Assembly: GCA_949498985.1 (NCBI GenBank)
Contig: CATECQ010000061.1
Location: 1-64,000 of the forward strand
Direction of reading: 5' to 3'
DNA: 64,000 nt
Origin: Glaciecola sp. HTCC2999
Lineage (GTDB): Bacteria > Pseudomonadota > Gammaproteobacteria > Enterobacterales > Alteromonadaceae
Shown: positions 55,220 to 64,000 of the stretch, one piece after another
Layout of the letters: the number at the start of each line of letters is the position of its first letter
Position numbering within the stretch: the stretch's first letter is position 1
Made by a program: the position numbers and the translations under genes
Notes under the pieces: generated by a model
What the model saw: the letters and a program-made list of their open reading frames with translations, nothing else
Told to the model about the DNA's origin: nothing
Databases searched by the model: none

Positions 55220-56478
55220 GATAAATGCGATTTGTCCGTAATACTTTGATATGGGCGGAGTCTGAATAACGGCATACTAGCTAATATGTGGTCAAAGATA
55301 TCCGCCTGAATCCCCTCATATTCAACCCAGTTCTTGTTACGGCTAAAACAATAGATTTCTAACGCCAAACCGTGTTCAGTTGGTTTCAATTGGCGCACCA
55401 TTAGGGTCAGTGTTTGATTGATTTGTGGATGTTTACGAATATAGGCTTCAACGTAAGCGCGAAAAGTTCCGATATTGGTCAAACGTCTCGCGTTGAGTAA
55501 GTCACCCTGGTCAATTTGTTCATTTTGGTGATAATTTTGTAGTTCTTGTAATTTATTATCTAAATACCCTTTGATAAATCGGACATTGTGCAAATCATCA
55601 ATCATGTCTTGGTCTAAAAAGGTGACACTTTGCATATCAATCTGAATACTACGCTTAATTCGACGACCGCCAGATTGCAACATACCACGCCAGTTTTTAA
55701 CCACTTCGTTAGTTAAAGTATAAGTAGGTAAGGTCGCTATTGTTTTATCCCAATTTTGTACTTTGACCACATTTAAGCCAATCTCACGGATTTCACCATC
55801 GACGCCATAAGATTGCATTTCAATCCAGTCACCGGTATTAAACATTCTATTGGCCGCAATTTGGATCCCTGCTACAAACCCCAATATAGTATCTTTAAAA
55901 ATCAACAAGAGAATGGCAGCGATTGCTGTCAAACCCGACAAGAGTAATAAAGGACTTTTATCCAAGATAAGTGAGATAGTGAGTAAAATGCCAATAATCG
56001 CAAAAATCAACTTACTGACCTGGATGAAACCTGTAATGGGCGCTTTTTGGGCTAAGTTCGAGCGTTCATATAAAACTTCAATGGTATTGAGCAAAGAAAA
56101 TAGAGCAAAAATGGAAAATATCACTAAGTATATTTGTGCACATTTAAGTACGAACCCTAGTAACAGCGTGTTAAATTCGAGCAGTATCGGCGCAGATGCA
56201 AAAATGAATAGTGCTGGGATAATATGTTCAAGACGATTGAAAAATCCTTGTTCATATAAGACATCATCCCATTCTTGGTTATTACGCAGTAACAACTTAA
56301 GCAAGTTAGAACCCACTAAAAATTTAATGGTCCACAGAATTACCATAGCCGTGAGTAAAAGGATAATTATCGCGGCTAGTTTATAACTGGTATCTTGCAT
56401 AGTTATTGCAGGTTCAGGATATTGAAACATCGCGTTGATGATGTCTAAAATAATGAATTGAATCGTTGATGCTTGCAT
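55216..56478 (-). CDS. Mechanosensitive ion channel (MscS family, YbdG-like)
   Basis: AGIQIAANRMFNTGDWIEMQSYGVDGEIREIGLNVVKVQNWDKTIATLPTYTLTNEVVKNW. Confidence 0.92.
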   Translation of the reverse strand: MQASTIQFIILDIINAMFQYPEPAITMQDTSYKLAAIIILLLTAMVILWTIKFLVGSNLLKLLLRNNQEWDDVLYEQGFFNRLEHIIPALFIFASAPILLEFNTLLLGFVLKCAQIYLVIFSIFALFSLLNTIEVLYERSNLAQKAPITGFIQVSKLIFAIIGILLTISLILDKSPLLLLSGLTAIAAILLLIFKDTILGFVAGIQIAANRMFNTGDWIEMQSYGVDGEIREIGLNVVKVQNWDKTIATLPTYTLTNEVVKNWRGMLQSGGRRIKRSIQIDMQSVTFLDQDMIDDLHNVRFIKGYLDNKLQELQNYHQNEQIDQGDLLNARRLTNIGTFRAYVEAYIRKHPQINQTLTLMVRQLKPTEHGLALEIYCFSRNKNWVEYEGIQADIFDHILASMPLFRLRPYQSITDKSHLS

Positions 56479-56512
56479 ATTTATCCTAAGTGGAAAATGG
56501 TTATATTTTTGA

Positions 56513-57406
56513 CTAATTATCTTGCAATAGTGTTTGAATGCGAAGATCTTTTTCTTCCCATAAGGTATTTAATTGTACTTGGAAGTGCTTTCGAAATAAC
56601 TCATCCTCTTGGTAATTACCTCGCATGTTAGATGAGATAGGTATTTCCTTTATATCAATAATAATGCGTTGCATGCTACCGCATAACATATCCATCATGG
56701 GCCATTTGGAATTTTGAGGGTAAAAGATGCTAACATCGAGCATATTGGCAAATAAATTTCCCATGGCAGCTAACGTAAATGCAATTCCTGCTGCTTTGGG
56801 TGGCAGTAAGTATTGATATGGACTGTTTTTTTGAATATGTTTTTGAGGTGTGAAACGTGTGCCTTCGACAAAGTTAATGATCGTCGTTGGCGTATTACGG
56901 TATTTTTCACATGCCGCTTGGGTGGTGGCAATATCTTTACCTTTTAAACTAGGTTGTTGTTCTATTTGCGCTTTAGAGTAGCGACGCATAAATGGCATGT
57001 CTAGTGCCCATGCTCCTAGTCCAACAAATGGCAGCCAAATCAGCTCTTTTTTCAAGAAGAATTTGGGTGCTGGGTAGTTGCCTTTAGCAAAACCAATCAA
57101 CAAAATAATATCTAAATAACTACGATGATTTGCGGTGATCAAATACCAACCTTCTGGAGATATTGAGTGTGGAATATTAGATTCGATCGTCACGCGATTA
57201 AATAGAGTGATCAATTTGACACTTATGACACCAAAAGCAATCTCAAATACTGCGTTAAGCGCATTGATGTGACGGTTGAAGGGGGGAAGTGGGATAAGCA
57301 ATTTGATTAAACCAAATAAGACGATTAGCACTGCCCAAAAACCAAGATTACTCATTTGTAGAGTAAAGTGAATAGGAAAAATAAATATCGCCCTTAACAA
57401 ACTCAT
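56513..57406 (-). CDS. Acyltransferase, LPLAT family (YihG-like)
   Basis: NHRSYLDIILL (HX4D), NFVEGTRFT. Confidence 0.88.
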   Translation of the reverse strand: MSLLRAIFIFPIHFTLQMSNLGFWAVLIVLFGLIKLLIPLPPFNRHINALNAVFEIAFGVISVKLITLFNRVTIESNIPHSISPEGWYLITANHRSYLDIILLIGFAKGNYPAPKFFLKKELIWLPFVGLGAWALDMPFMRRYSKAQIEQQPSLKGKDIATTQAACEKYRNTPTTIINFVEGTRFTPQKHIQKNSPYQYLLPPKAAGIAFTLAAMGNLFANMLDVSIFYPQNSKWPMMDMLCGSMQRIIIDIKEIPISSNMRGNYQEDELFRKHFQVQLNTLWEEKDLRIQTLLQDN

Positions 57407-57679
57407 ATATGCTGTACTTAGCCTTAATTATAGATAAATTTCTATCACTTTGATTGCAATTTATCCTATGCAAATGCTGATATAGCGTCAACCTTTTTCT
57501 GATATTCAATTAATGTGGTTTGCTGCATCACACATAGATCATTTTTCTCGATCCTTCAGTTATGTTAAAATTACTAATGATGACTCGTCAAAGAGGGCGC
57601 CACGTTCCTTGAAAAGAGATTTAAAACAATGAACAGTCTAATGTCTCGAGCATTAGTGATGAATTAAGGAATGCTGTAA

Positions 57680-58744
57680 GTGCCAAATCTAAAAGATGTA
57701 GATTACAATCTCACACCCGCTGTTATCGATAGGCGCTTTTCTGTTGCACCTATGCTGGATTGGACGGATAAACATTGTCGTTATTTCCATCGTTTAATTT
57801 CACAGCATACCGTGTTATATACCGAGATGGTGACCACGGGGGCTATCATTTTTGGGAAAGGCGATTATTTAGGATTTAATGCTGCAGAACAGCCGGTGGC
57901 ATTGCAATTAGGCGGCAGCGACCCTTCTGATATGACTCGCTGTGCCGTTAAAGCTCAAGAATATGGCTATGATGAAGTTAACATCAACGTTGGTTGTCCA
58001 TCTGATCGAGTACAAAATGGCCGTTTTGGCGCTTGCTTAATGGCAGAACCGCAAACGGTAGCGGATTGTGTTAATGCGATGCAAGGGCAAATAGATATCC
58101 CGGTGACTGTTAAATCACGTATCGGGATAGATGATATGGATGAGTATAAAGACTTATCAGGTTTTATTCAGCAAGTAGCTGATGCAGGATGTGATACCTT
58201 TATAGTCCATGCACGAAAAGCTTGGCTTAAGGGACTCAGCCCTAAACAAAATCGTGAAGTTCCACCATTAATGTATGAGCGCGTATATCAACTGAAGCAA
58301 GAATTTCCACATCTACATATTAGTATTAATGGTGGCGTGACGAATTTAGATGATGCTCAAACCCATTTAGCTCATGTTGATGGTGTGATGATGGGGCGAG
58401 AAGCATATTCCAATCCTTATATTCTTAGCGAAGTCGATCGTTTGATTTACGGCAATAACCAAGGAGCTTTATCAAGGATTGAGATTGTTAAACGAATGCA
58501 TAATTACACCGTTGAGCAATTAGCTGCGCCCATTCAATACGGCCAAGGTACAAAGGTTTGGCATATAGCTCGTCATATGCTGGGACTATTTCAAGGCGAG
58601 CCTGGTGGCCGGGTCTGGCGTCGCTATTTAAGTGAAAATGCAGTCGGTCGAGATACTTCCCCTGATGTATTGTTTCAAGCACTTGAGGCGTTAATTGAGA
58701 CGCAGGCAGCATCTCAAGCTTATCTTGATAGTCGAACAGATTAA
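57680..58744 (+). CDS. dusA: tRNA-dihydrouridine synthase A
   Basis: FSVAPMLDWTDKHCRYFHRLIS...TEMVTTGAI...NVGCPSDRVQNGRFGACLM. GTG start with AAGGA upstream. Confidence 0.96.
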   Translation: MPNLKDVDYNLTPAVIDRRFSVAPMLDWTDKHCRYFHRLISQHTVLYTEMVTTGAIIFGKGDYLGFNAAEQPVALQLGGSDPSDMTRCAVKAQEYGYDEVNINVGCPSDRVQNGRFGACLMAEPQTVADCVNAMQGQIDIPVTVKSRIGIDDMDEYKDLSGFIQQVADAGCDTFIVHARKAWLKGLSPKQNREVPPLMYERVYQLKQEFPHLHISINGGVTNLDDAQTHLAHVDGVMMGREAYSNPYILSEVDRLIYGNNQGALSRIEIVKRMHNYTVEQLAAPIQYGQGTKVWHIARHMLGLFQGEPGGRVWRRYLSENAVGRDTSPDVLFQALEALIETQAASQAYLDSRTD

Positions 58745-58750
58745 TTGACT

Positions 58751-58785
58751 TGTGAAATTGACCAACGGTCGTGGTTAATTTCACA
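58751..58785. promoter_or_regulatory. Candidate upstream activating sequence (inverted repeat) for a sigma-54 promoter
   Basis: TGTGAAATTGACCA-acggtcg-TGGTTAATTTCACA (13 of 14 positions complementary), between the dusA stop and a -24/-12 element. Confidence 0.55.
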
Positions 58786-58857
58786 TAGTAGTTAACATTT
58801 CATTTAAGATGAAAATAAAAAACCAATAAAAACAGCTATTTAAAAATTATTTCAAAT

Positions 58858-58874
58858 TTGGCACGGACTTAGCA
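58858..58874 (+). promoter_or_regulatory. Sigma-54 (-24/-12) promoter
   Basis: TTGGCACGGACTTAGCA: GG and GC dinucleotides exactly 12 nt apart. Confidence 0.7.
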
Positions 58875-58937
58875 ACAGTGATGGATATTCATACCAAAAC
58901 TGTTCAGAGCTGTCTGGCAGCCAAAAGGAAATAAGAT

Positions 58938-59096
58938 ATGTTAGTAATGACTTTTATCGATGTGTTGATATTACTTGTCGCACCTGTTTTAGCGTTTATT
59001 ATTGGTATTATAGTTGTATCCAGCTGGCAGTTGATGCCTCGAAATCTTATCTATACTGTGCAGTACTATGTGACAAAAATGAGCCATATTTTTTAA
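58938..59096 (+). CDS. Small single-TM membrane protein (52 aa) upstream of pspA, unknown function
   Basis: MLVMTFIDVLILLVAPVLAFIIGIIVVSSWQLMPRNLIYTVQYYVTKMSHIF; AAGGAA ribosome-binding site upstream; preceded by a sigma-54 promoter. Below the length cutoff of the ORF track. Confidence 0.6.
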   Translation: MLVMTFIDVLILLVAPVLAFIIGIIVVSSWQLMPRNLIYTVQYYVTKMSHIF

Positions 59097-59154
59097 ATGA
59101 TGGTTATTCATGCACACTGTTTCTGAACCTACTGTATCCACCGGTTCTATTCCT

Positions 59155-59169
59155 TGGTTAATTTGACCA
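59155..59169. promoter_or_regulatory. Second candidate upstream activating sequence
   Basis: TGGTTAATTTGACCA near-palindrome sharing TGGTTAATTT with the 58772 half-site. Confidence 0.45.
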
Positions 59170-59264
59170 TTTAATCGTTAAATACACTACCTTCTAGCTT
59201 TTACACTATTCGTTGTTCAGATTGATTCTATATAAAATTCAGTAATTTCAAGGCTTTGTGTTTT

Positions 59265-59281
59265 TGGCATGCGACTTGTAA
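59265..59281 (+). promoter_or_regulatory. Sigma-54-like (-24/-12) promoter of pspA
   Basis: TTGGCATGCGACTTGTA: strong -24 element, -12 element TTGTA instead of TTGCA. Confidence 0.55.
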
Positions 59282-59351
59282 TGAAAATTATGAACCTATC
59301 GTTAATATCACAATGGTGTGATTTAGCTAAGCCATTATAAAGGAGCTGATT

Positions 59352-60044
59352 ATGGGTATGTTTTCAAGAATGAATGACATTGTGCAATCTAACATCAATG
59401 TCATGTTAGACAAAGCTGAAGACCCGCAAAAAGTAATGCGTATGATTATTCAGGAAATGGAAGAGACACTCGTTGAGTTACGAACTATCTCGGCACGTAA
59501 CATTGCTGAAAAAAAGCAGTTCACTCGTAAAATCGAACGTTTACAAATAGATGCTCAGCACTGGGCGAATAAAGCGGAATTAGCCATTGGCCATGACAAA
59601 ACATCATTAGCGCGAGCGGCCTTGGTCCAAAAACAGCAATGTATTGAAGAAATCGATGTCCTTGAGAAGCAATTAGTTATCATTAATGAAAATTTAACGG
59701 CATTAGAAACGGATGCTCAGCGTTTACATGCCAAATTAGCTGACGCGCGTTCAAAACAAAAAGCACTCAATACTCGTGAAGTAAGTTCAGTTATTCGTCT
59801 GAAAGCTAAAAATATGCAGGCGCAATATGATATTGAGCATGCGATTGAAAAGTTTGAATCTTATGAACGTAAAATTGAAGATTTAGAAGCGCAAGTTGAA
59901 GCCTATGACGTGGTGAGTGAGGCATCAGCGTTAGAGCAGCAGTTTGCAGCTCTTGAAAAGGATGACAATATTGAAGCAGAACTAATGCGATTAACTGCTG
60001 TAATGCAAGCAAAAACAGCAACTTCGACACAAGGCGTTGCTTAA
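59352..60044 (+). CDS. pspA: Phage shock protein A
   Basis: MGMFSRMNDIVQSNINVMLDKAEDPQKVMRMIIQEMEETLVELR. Confidence 0.97.
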   Translation: MGMFSRMNDIVQSNINVMLDKAEDPQKVMRMIIQEMEETLVELRTISARNIAEKKQFTRKIERLQIDAQHWANKAELAIGHDKTSLARAALVQKQQCIEEIDVLEKQLVIINENLTALETDAQRLHAKLADARSKQKALNTREVSSVIRLKAKNMQAQYDIEHAIEKFESYERKIEDLEAQVEAYDVVSEASALEQQFAALEKDDNIEAELMRLTAVMQAKTATSTQGVA

Positions 60045-60105
60045 TCACAGCACCATTGTCATATATAAACTGTCAATAAATTTTAATATTAAGAAGGTAA
60101 TTATC

Positions 60106-60312
60106 ATGAGAGAATCATATTCTATTAATCGATTATATCGAGATGGTCGTCGTGCCATGATTAGTGGCCTATGTGCAGGGGTGGCTCGGCACTTAGCCAT
60201 TCACCCTAACTGGGTTAGAGGAATAACGTTAGTGACGTTTATGCTTTTGCCATTTGCCGTAGGCTTAGCGTATGTATTAGGTGTCTGTTTAGTTAAAACT
60301 CGTCAGTTTTAG
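60106..60312 (+). CDS. pspC: PspC-domain protein (short form)
   Basis: NRLYRDGRRAMISGLCAGVARHLAIHPNWVRGITLVTFMLLPFAVGLAYVLGVCLV; 68 aa, immediately after pspA. Confidence 0.88.
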   Translation: MRESYSINRLYRDGRRAMISGLCAGVARHLAIHPNWVRGITLVTFMLLPFAVGLAYVLGVCLVKTRQF

Positions 60313-60413
60313 TTAACCCGTCCGATAATTAATACTAATGGACACCATACCTATTTAAAACCCTGTTATAATCATGTGAGACATTAGAGTATGCAGTGGC
60401 ATCAAGGAAAGCT

Positions 60414-61406
60414 ATGAAAGATTATTTTTCTACAAAACGAATCTTATCGATATCTGTAGGCATTTTTATGCTCTTCTGGTTAGTAGGTATGTATTGGAGT
60501 TTTTCACCGGCAACGTTTTCTGTGAAAGATAAAATAAGTGAATTTACTCAAACCAGTAACCTTGAATCCGTAACTGGTATTGCAACCACGACAGCGGTTA
60601 TTGAGGTAGGAAACACCTTGCTAAATAAACCTGGCGGGTATTTATCAAATGATATGTTACCGCCATCGGTTATGCTCGATAATATGCCGGCGTGGGAGTT
60701 TGGTGTATTGGAGATGTTACGTGACATTACCTTGTCCTTGCGTAAAGACTTTTCCCGATCTCAATCTCAATCAGTAGAGAATGAGTTTCTAGTGAAAGCG
60801 CAGCCCAATTTAAACATCAATAGCACCGCTTGGGTGTTACCTTCAGCAGAGTCTGAGTATCAAAAAGCATTTGACTTAATTGAAGCGTACCGGACTGATT
60901 TAGCGGATGTCAGTAAAGGCAATAGTCAGTTCTATGCTCGTGCAGATAATCTTCGTGATTGGCTAAAAGAAGTTGAAAAACGTTTGGGGAGTATGTCACA
61001 AAAGCTCTCTGCAAGTGTGGGAACTGAAGTAATCAACACTAATTTGGCAGGTGATACCGCTGCGCGTCAATCAACGGCGACTCCCATGTTATCAGAGAAT
61101 AAAACCAGTTGGTTTAAACTCGATGATAACTTTTACCAAGCTCGTGGCATGTCATGGGCCTTAATTCATTTTTTAAAGGCGGTAGAAATTGATTTCGCAG
61201 ATGTACTAGAAAAGAAAAATGCCTTAATCAGTTTGCGTCAGATTATTCGTGAATTAGAAGCTACCCAAGAAACAATCTATAGCCCAATGATCTTAAACGG
61301 AAGCGGGTTTGGTCTGGTAGCGAATCATTCATTGGTCATGGCGAATTATATCTCCCGTGCCAATGCTGCTTTAATTGAACTTTCAGAATTACTTAATCAA
61401 GGATAA
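60414..61406 (+). CDS. DUF2333 family protein
   Basis: N-terminal TM and DUF2333-like pattern; start at MKDYFSTKRIL. Confidence 0.75.
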   Translation: MKDYFSTKRILSISVGIFMLFWLVGMYWSFSPATFSVKDKISEFTQTSNLESVTGIATTTAVIEVGNTLLNKPGGYLSNDMLPPSVMLDNMPAWEFGVLEMLRDITLSLRKDFSRSQSQSVENEFLVKAQPNLNINSTAWVLPSAESEYQKAFDLIEAYRTDLADVSKGNSQFYARADNLRDWLKEVEKRLGSMSQKLSASVGTEVINTNLAGDTAARQSTATPMLSENKTSWFKLDDNFYQARGMSWALIHFLKAVEIDFADVLEKKNALISLRQIIRELEATQETIYSPMILNGSGFGLVANHSLVMANYISRANAALIELSELLNQG

Positions 61407-61413
61407 ATAAGTT

Positions 61414-62181
61414 ATGAATCATATCGCTAAACTCGGTTGTGCTGTTATGGTACTCGGCGCAATTTCTACAAATGCTAACTCATATGCCGACACGCTATTA
61501 GGGGTGTATGCCGGTGGTCAAATGTGGGCAATGGAGACAGAAGGAGCGTTTGCATCAAATAATGAGCTCGCAACTTTTAATTATGATGATGAGCGAAACG
61601 GTTCATACTATTTAGCCCTTGAGCATTTTGTCCCACTAGTGCCAAATGCAAAAGTGATCCATACCACAATGGACACCAACGGTGCGACTAATTTAACGGG
61701 GAACTTGAGTTTTGCTGGTCAGGATTATGCCGTGAATACCAGTCTTGGAACTGACTTGTCTTTGACGACAACAGATTATATTTTATATTATGAAATCTTA
61801 GATAATGACATTATTAGTATCGATGTGGGCATTAATGCGAAGAACATCGATGGTGAGATTGCCGTGTTAGATGAACAAACCAATACGACGTCTCAAGCCA
61901 GTTTTTCAGGCTATGTACCCATGATCTATTCTCGCGCAGAAGTAGGTTTGCCATTTACGAGTTGGTCAGTATTTGCTGAAGGCAGCTATTTGTCGTTTGA
62001 TGATCATACAATTAGTGATATGCAAGCGGCTCTTGAGTATCGTGCTATTGATAGCTTAGCATTAAATCTGAATTTTCAGCTTGGATACCGCACTATGAAT
62101 GTTGAATTAGACGACTTAGATAGCATCAATACCGAATTAGATTTTAGTGGTGTATTTGCAGGGATCGAATTTCACTTCTAA
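61414..62181 (+). CDS. Outer-membrane beta-barrel protein (TIGR04219-like)
   Basis: Signal peptide, YADTLLGVYAGGQMW and terminal aromatic strand (FAGIEFHF). Confidence 0.75.
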   Translation: MNHIAKLGCAVMVLGAISTNANSYADTLLGVYAGGQMWAMETEGAFASNNELATFNYDDERNGSYYLALEHFVPLVPNAKVIHTTMDTNGATNLTGNLSFAGQDYAVNTSLGTDLSLTTTDYILYYEILDNDIISIDVGINAKNIDGEIAVLDEQTNTTSQASFSGYVPMIYSRAEVGLPFTSWSVFAEGSYLSFDDHTISDMQAALEYRAIDSLALNLNFQLGYRTMNVELDDLDSINTELDFSGVFAGIEFHF

Positions 62182-62217
62182 ATATAGTTTCTGGTCACAT
62201 ATCAACAGCCAATATGA

Positions 62218-62240
62218 CTCAACGTGATATTGGCTTTTTT
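62218..62240 (+). terminator. Terminator after the outer-membrane protein gene
   Basis: GCCAATAT...ATATTGGC followed by TTTTTT. Confidence 0.75.
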
Positions 62241-62341
62241 GTTTTTTAGTCCATTAAGTAATAAAAAAGCGCTATTTATTCTTTTATCTTCTGAACCACT
62301 TCTATTATTCTTGCGCAATTCTTGATGAGGTAATCTTAAAT

Positions 62342-64000
62342 ATGTCAAATCAACAAAATTTTGGTCCAGGCAGTGTCGTCGACCCGAATCAGCTTAATCA
62401 AATTACTCAAGCGATTGCTGGTTTAAACGCAAGTCAATTAACTTGGGTAAGTGGTTTCGTAGCAGGGCTGGCAGCAGCTCAGGACCCTAATGCGGTCAAT
62501 ATTGCATCGAGTGCAACAACTTCAGTAGCAGAGCCAGCTGGTTCATTGACTATTATTTATGGTTCGCAAACGGGAAATGCAAAAGGTATTGCAACGGCAT
62601 ATCAAGCAAAAGCGAGTGAAGCAGGAATATCTGCGAAAGTTGTCTCTATGGCAGACTATAAACCTCGTCAAATCAAAAATGAGACGCATGTTGCTATTGT
62701 CGTATCGACACATGGTGAAGGTGAAGCACCTGATGACGCGGTTGAATTACATGAGTTTTTAGGTTCGAAAAAAGCACCTAAATTACCGAATTTGAAGTAT
62801 GCAGTGCTTGGATTAGGAGACACCAGCTATGAGTTCTTTTGTCAAACCGCGAAAGATTTTGATACACGCTTAGCAACATTAGGGGCGACAGCGATTGTTG
62901 AACGAGTTGATTGTGATGTGGATTACGATAGTGTTGCGGCGCAATGGCAAGATGATGTATTGGCTAAAATTAAAGATGATTTAACCGCTAAAACGACGCA
63001 TGTACCTGTGGCTCCTGCTGCAAATTCAGCAACCGTAGCAAGTATCTACAATAAGAAGAGCCCTTTTGCTGGTACCTTACTGACAAGTCAAAAAATCACG
63101 GGTCGTGACTCCATTAAAGATATTCGCCACATTGAAATTTCATTAGAAGATTCAGGTATTCAATATCAAGCAGGTGATGCGCTGGGTGTGTATTTTTTGA
63201 ATGATGATACCATAGTCAAGCGCATCCTTGGTGCATATAACTTGAATGAAGATGAGATGGTTACTGTGGGTGAAGAGTCAATGACTTTAGCAACTGCGTT
63301 AACGGAAAAGTGTGAGCTGACCTTATCTTATCCCACCTTCATAAAAGCATTAGCAGAATCTACTGGTGATAAAGCTTTGTCGACATTATTAGCCGATAAA
63401 GCAGCGTTACGCGAATATTTAGTACCCCGTCAAATTGTAGATATTGCGATTGACTATCCTGTCAAATTGACGTCCCAGCAACTAGTTGATGCCTGTCGTC
63501 CTTTAACTGCTCGTTTATATTCAATTGCTTCAAGCCAAACGGAAGTTGAAGATGAAGTTCATTTAACGGTTGCCTTAGTAGAATACGAAGAGCACGGTTT
63601 TGTGCATCAAGGCGGTGCGTCAGGATATTTAGCTAAGCGTCTGGAAGAGGGGGCGTCGGTTAAAGTGTACGTTGAAAGTAATGATAATTTCCGTCTACCA
63701 TCGGATCCTAATACTCCCGTTATTATGGTGGGCCCTGGTACTGGTATTGCCCCGTTTAGAGCATTCATGCAAGAACGAGATGCGCAAGAAGCAGCAGGCA
63801 AAAACTGGTTATTCTTTGGTAATCCAAGTTTTACTCAGGATTTTCTATACCAAACAGAATGGCAGAGCTATGTAAAATCAGGGTTATTGTCAAAAGTTAG
63901 CTTGGCATTTTCGCGCGATCAAGCTGAAAAAATATATGTACAGCACCGCTTAATTGAACAAGGTGCTGAGGTTTATGAATGGTTACAAGCTGGCGCGCAT
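62342..64000 (+). CDS. cysJ: Sulfite reductase [NADPH] flavoprotein alpha subunit (3' end outside window)
   Basis: Open frame from ATG 62342 to the window edge; flavodoxin SLTIIYGSQTGNAKGIA, FAD-binding RLYSIASSQ, NADPH-binding MVGPGTGIAPFRAFMQERDA. Absent from the ORF list because no stop lies in the window. Confidence 0.95.
   Translation, partial: MSNQQNFGPGSVVDPNQLNQITQAIAGLNASQLTWVSGFVAGLAAAQDPNAVNIASSATTSVAEPAGSLTIIYGSQTGNAKGIATAYQAKASEAGISAKVVSMADYKPRQIKNETHVAIVVSTHGEGEAPDDAVELHEFLGSKKAPKLPNLKYAVLGLGDTSYEFFCQTAKDFDTRLATLGATAIVERVDCDVDYDSVAAQWQDDVLAKIKDDLTAKTTHVPVAPAANSATVASIYNKKSPFAGTLLTSQKITGRDSIKDIRHIEISLEDSGIQYQAGDALGVYFLNDDTIVKRILGAYNLNEDEMVTVGEESMTLATALTEKCELTLSYPTFIKALAESTGDKALSTLLADKAALREYLVPRQIVDIAIDYPVKLTSQQLVDACRPLTARLYSIASSQTEVEDEVHLTVALVEYEEHGFVHQGGASGYLAKRLEEGASVKVYVESNDNFRLPSDPNTPVIMVGPGTGIAPFRAFMQERDAQEAAGKNWLFFGNPSFTQDFLYQTEWQSYVKSGLLSKVSLAFSRDQAEKIYVQHRLIEQGAEVYEWLQAGAH

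Noticed and set aside
55850-56386. 178-aa plus-strand ORF inside the MscS-type channel gene
   Set aside because: Antisense to a clear MscS-family gene; no domain recognised.
58488-58784. 98-aa minus-strand ORF over the end of dusA
   Set aside because: Antisense to dusA and its start lies within the inverted repeat; no independent support.
58751-58785. Inverted repeat after dusA as a simple Rho-independent terminator
   Set aside because: Stem is long but the right arm is followed by TAGTAGTTAAC rather than a T tract, and it lies at enhancer distance from a -24/-12 promoter. Not excluded completely.
62559-62762. 67-aa plus-strand ORF (and 63672-63875) at the right edge
   Set aside because: Out-of-frame within cysJ, which is open from 62342 to the window end.

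Overview
The window is a chromosomal segment of a gammaproteobacterium; content and synteny look Alteromonadales-like, which is inference. It is almost entirely dense housekeeping operons: betaine/nucleoside transport, argR|mdh, ppc, fabV, the complete nqrABCDEF-apbE-nqrM sodium pump cluster, dinB, pckA, the murA-ibaG-mlaBCDEF operon, yrbG-kdsD-kdsC-lptCAB-rpoN-hpf-ptsN-rapZ-ptsO, mgtE, msrA, dusA, a reduced psp locus, and a partial cysJ at the right edge. I see no mobile element, CRISPR array, tRNA or rRNA. The points most worth a second look are mainly non-coding. (1) The reduced psp locus has no pspF or pspB in the window, but has two sigma-54-type promoters. Each has a related palindromic element about 115-130 bp upstream, and the first precedes an unlisted 52-aa membrane ORF. 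(2) A perfect 12+12 bp long-range inverted repeat would sequester the Shine-Dalgarno of the yggN-like (DUF2884) gene. (3) A FadR-operator-like 17-mer lies just upstream of fabV. (4) A long leader with several hairpins precedes nqrA. All calls were made by reading the sequence and provided ORFs; no database searches or folding programs were run.
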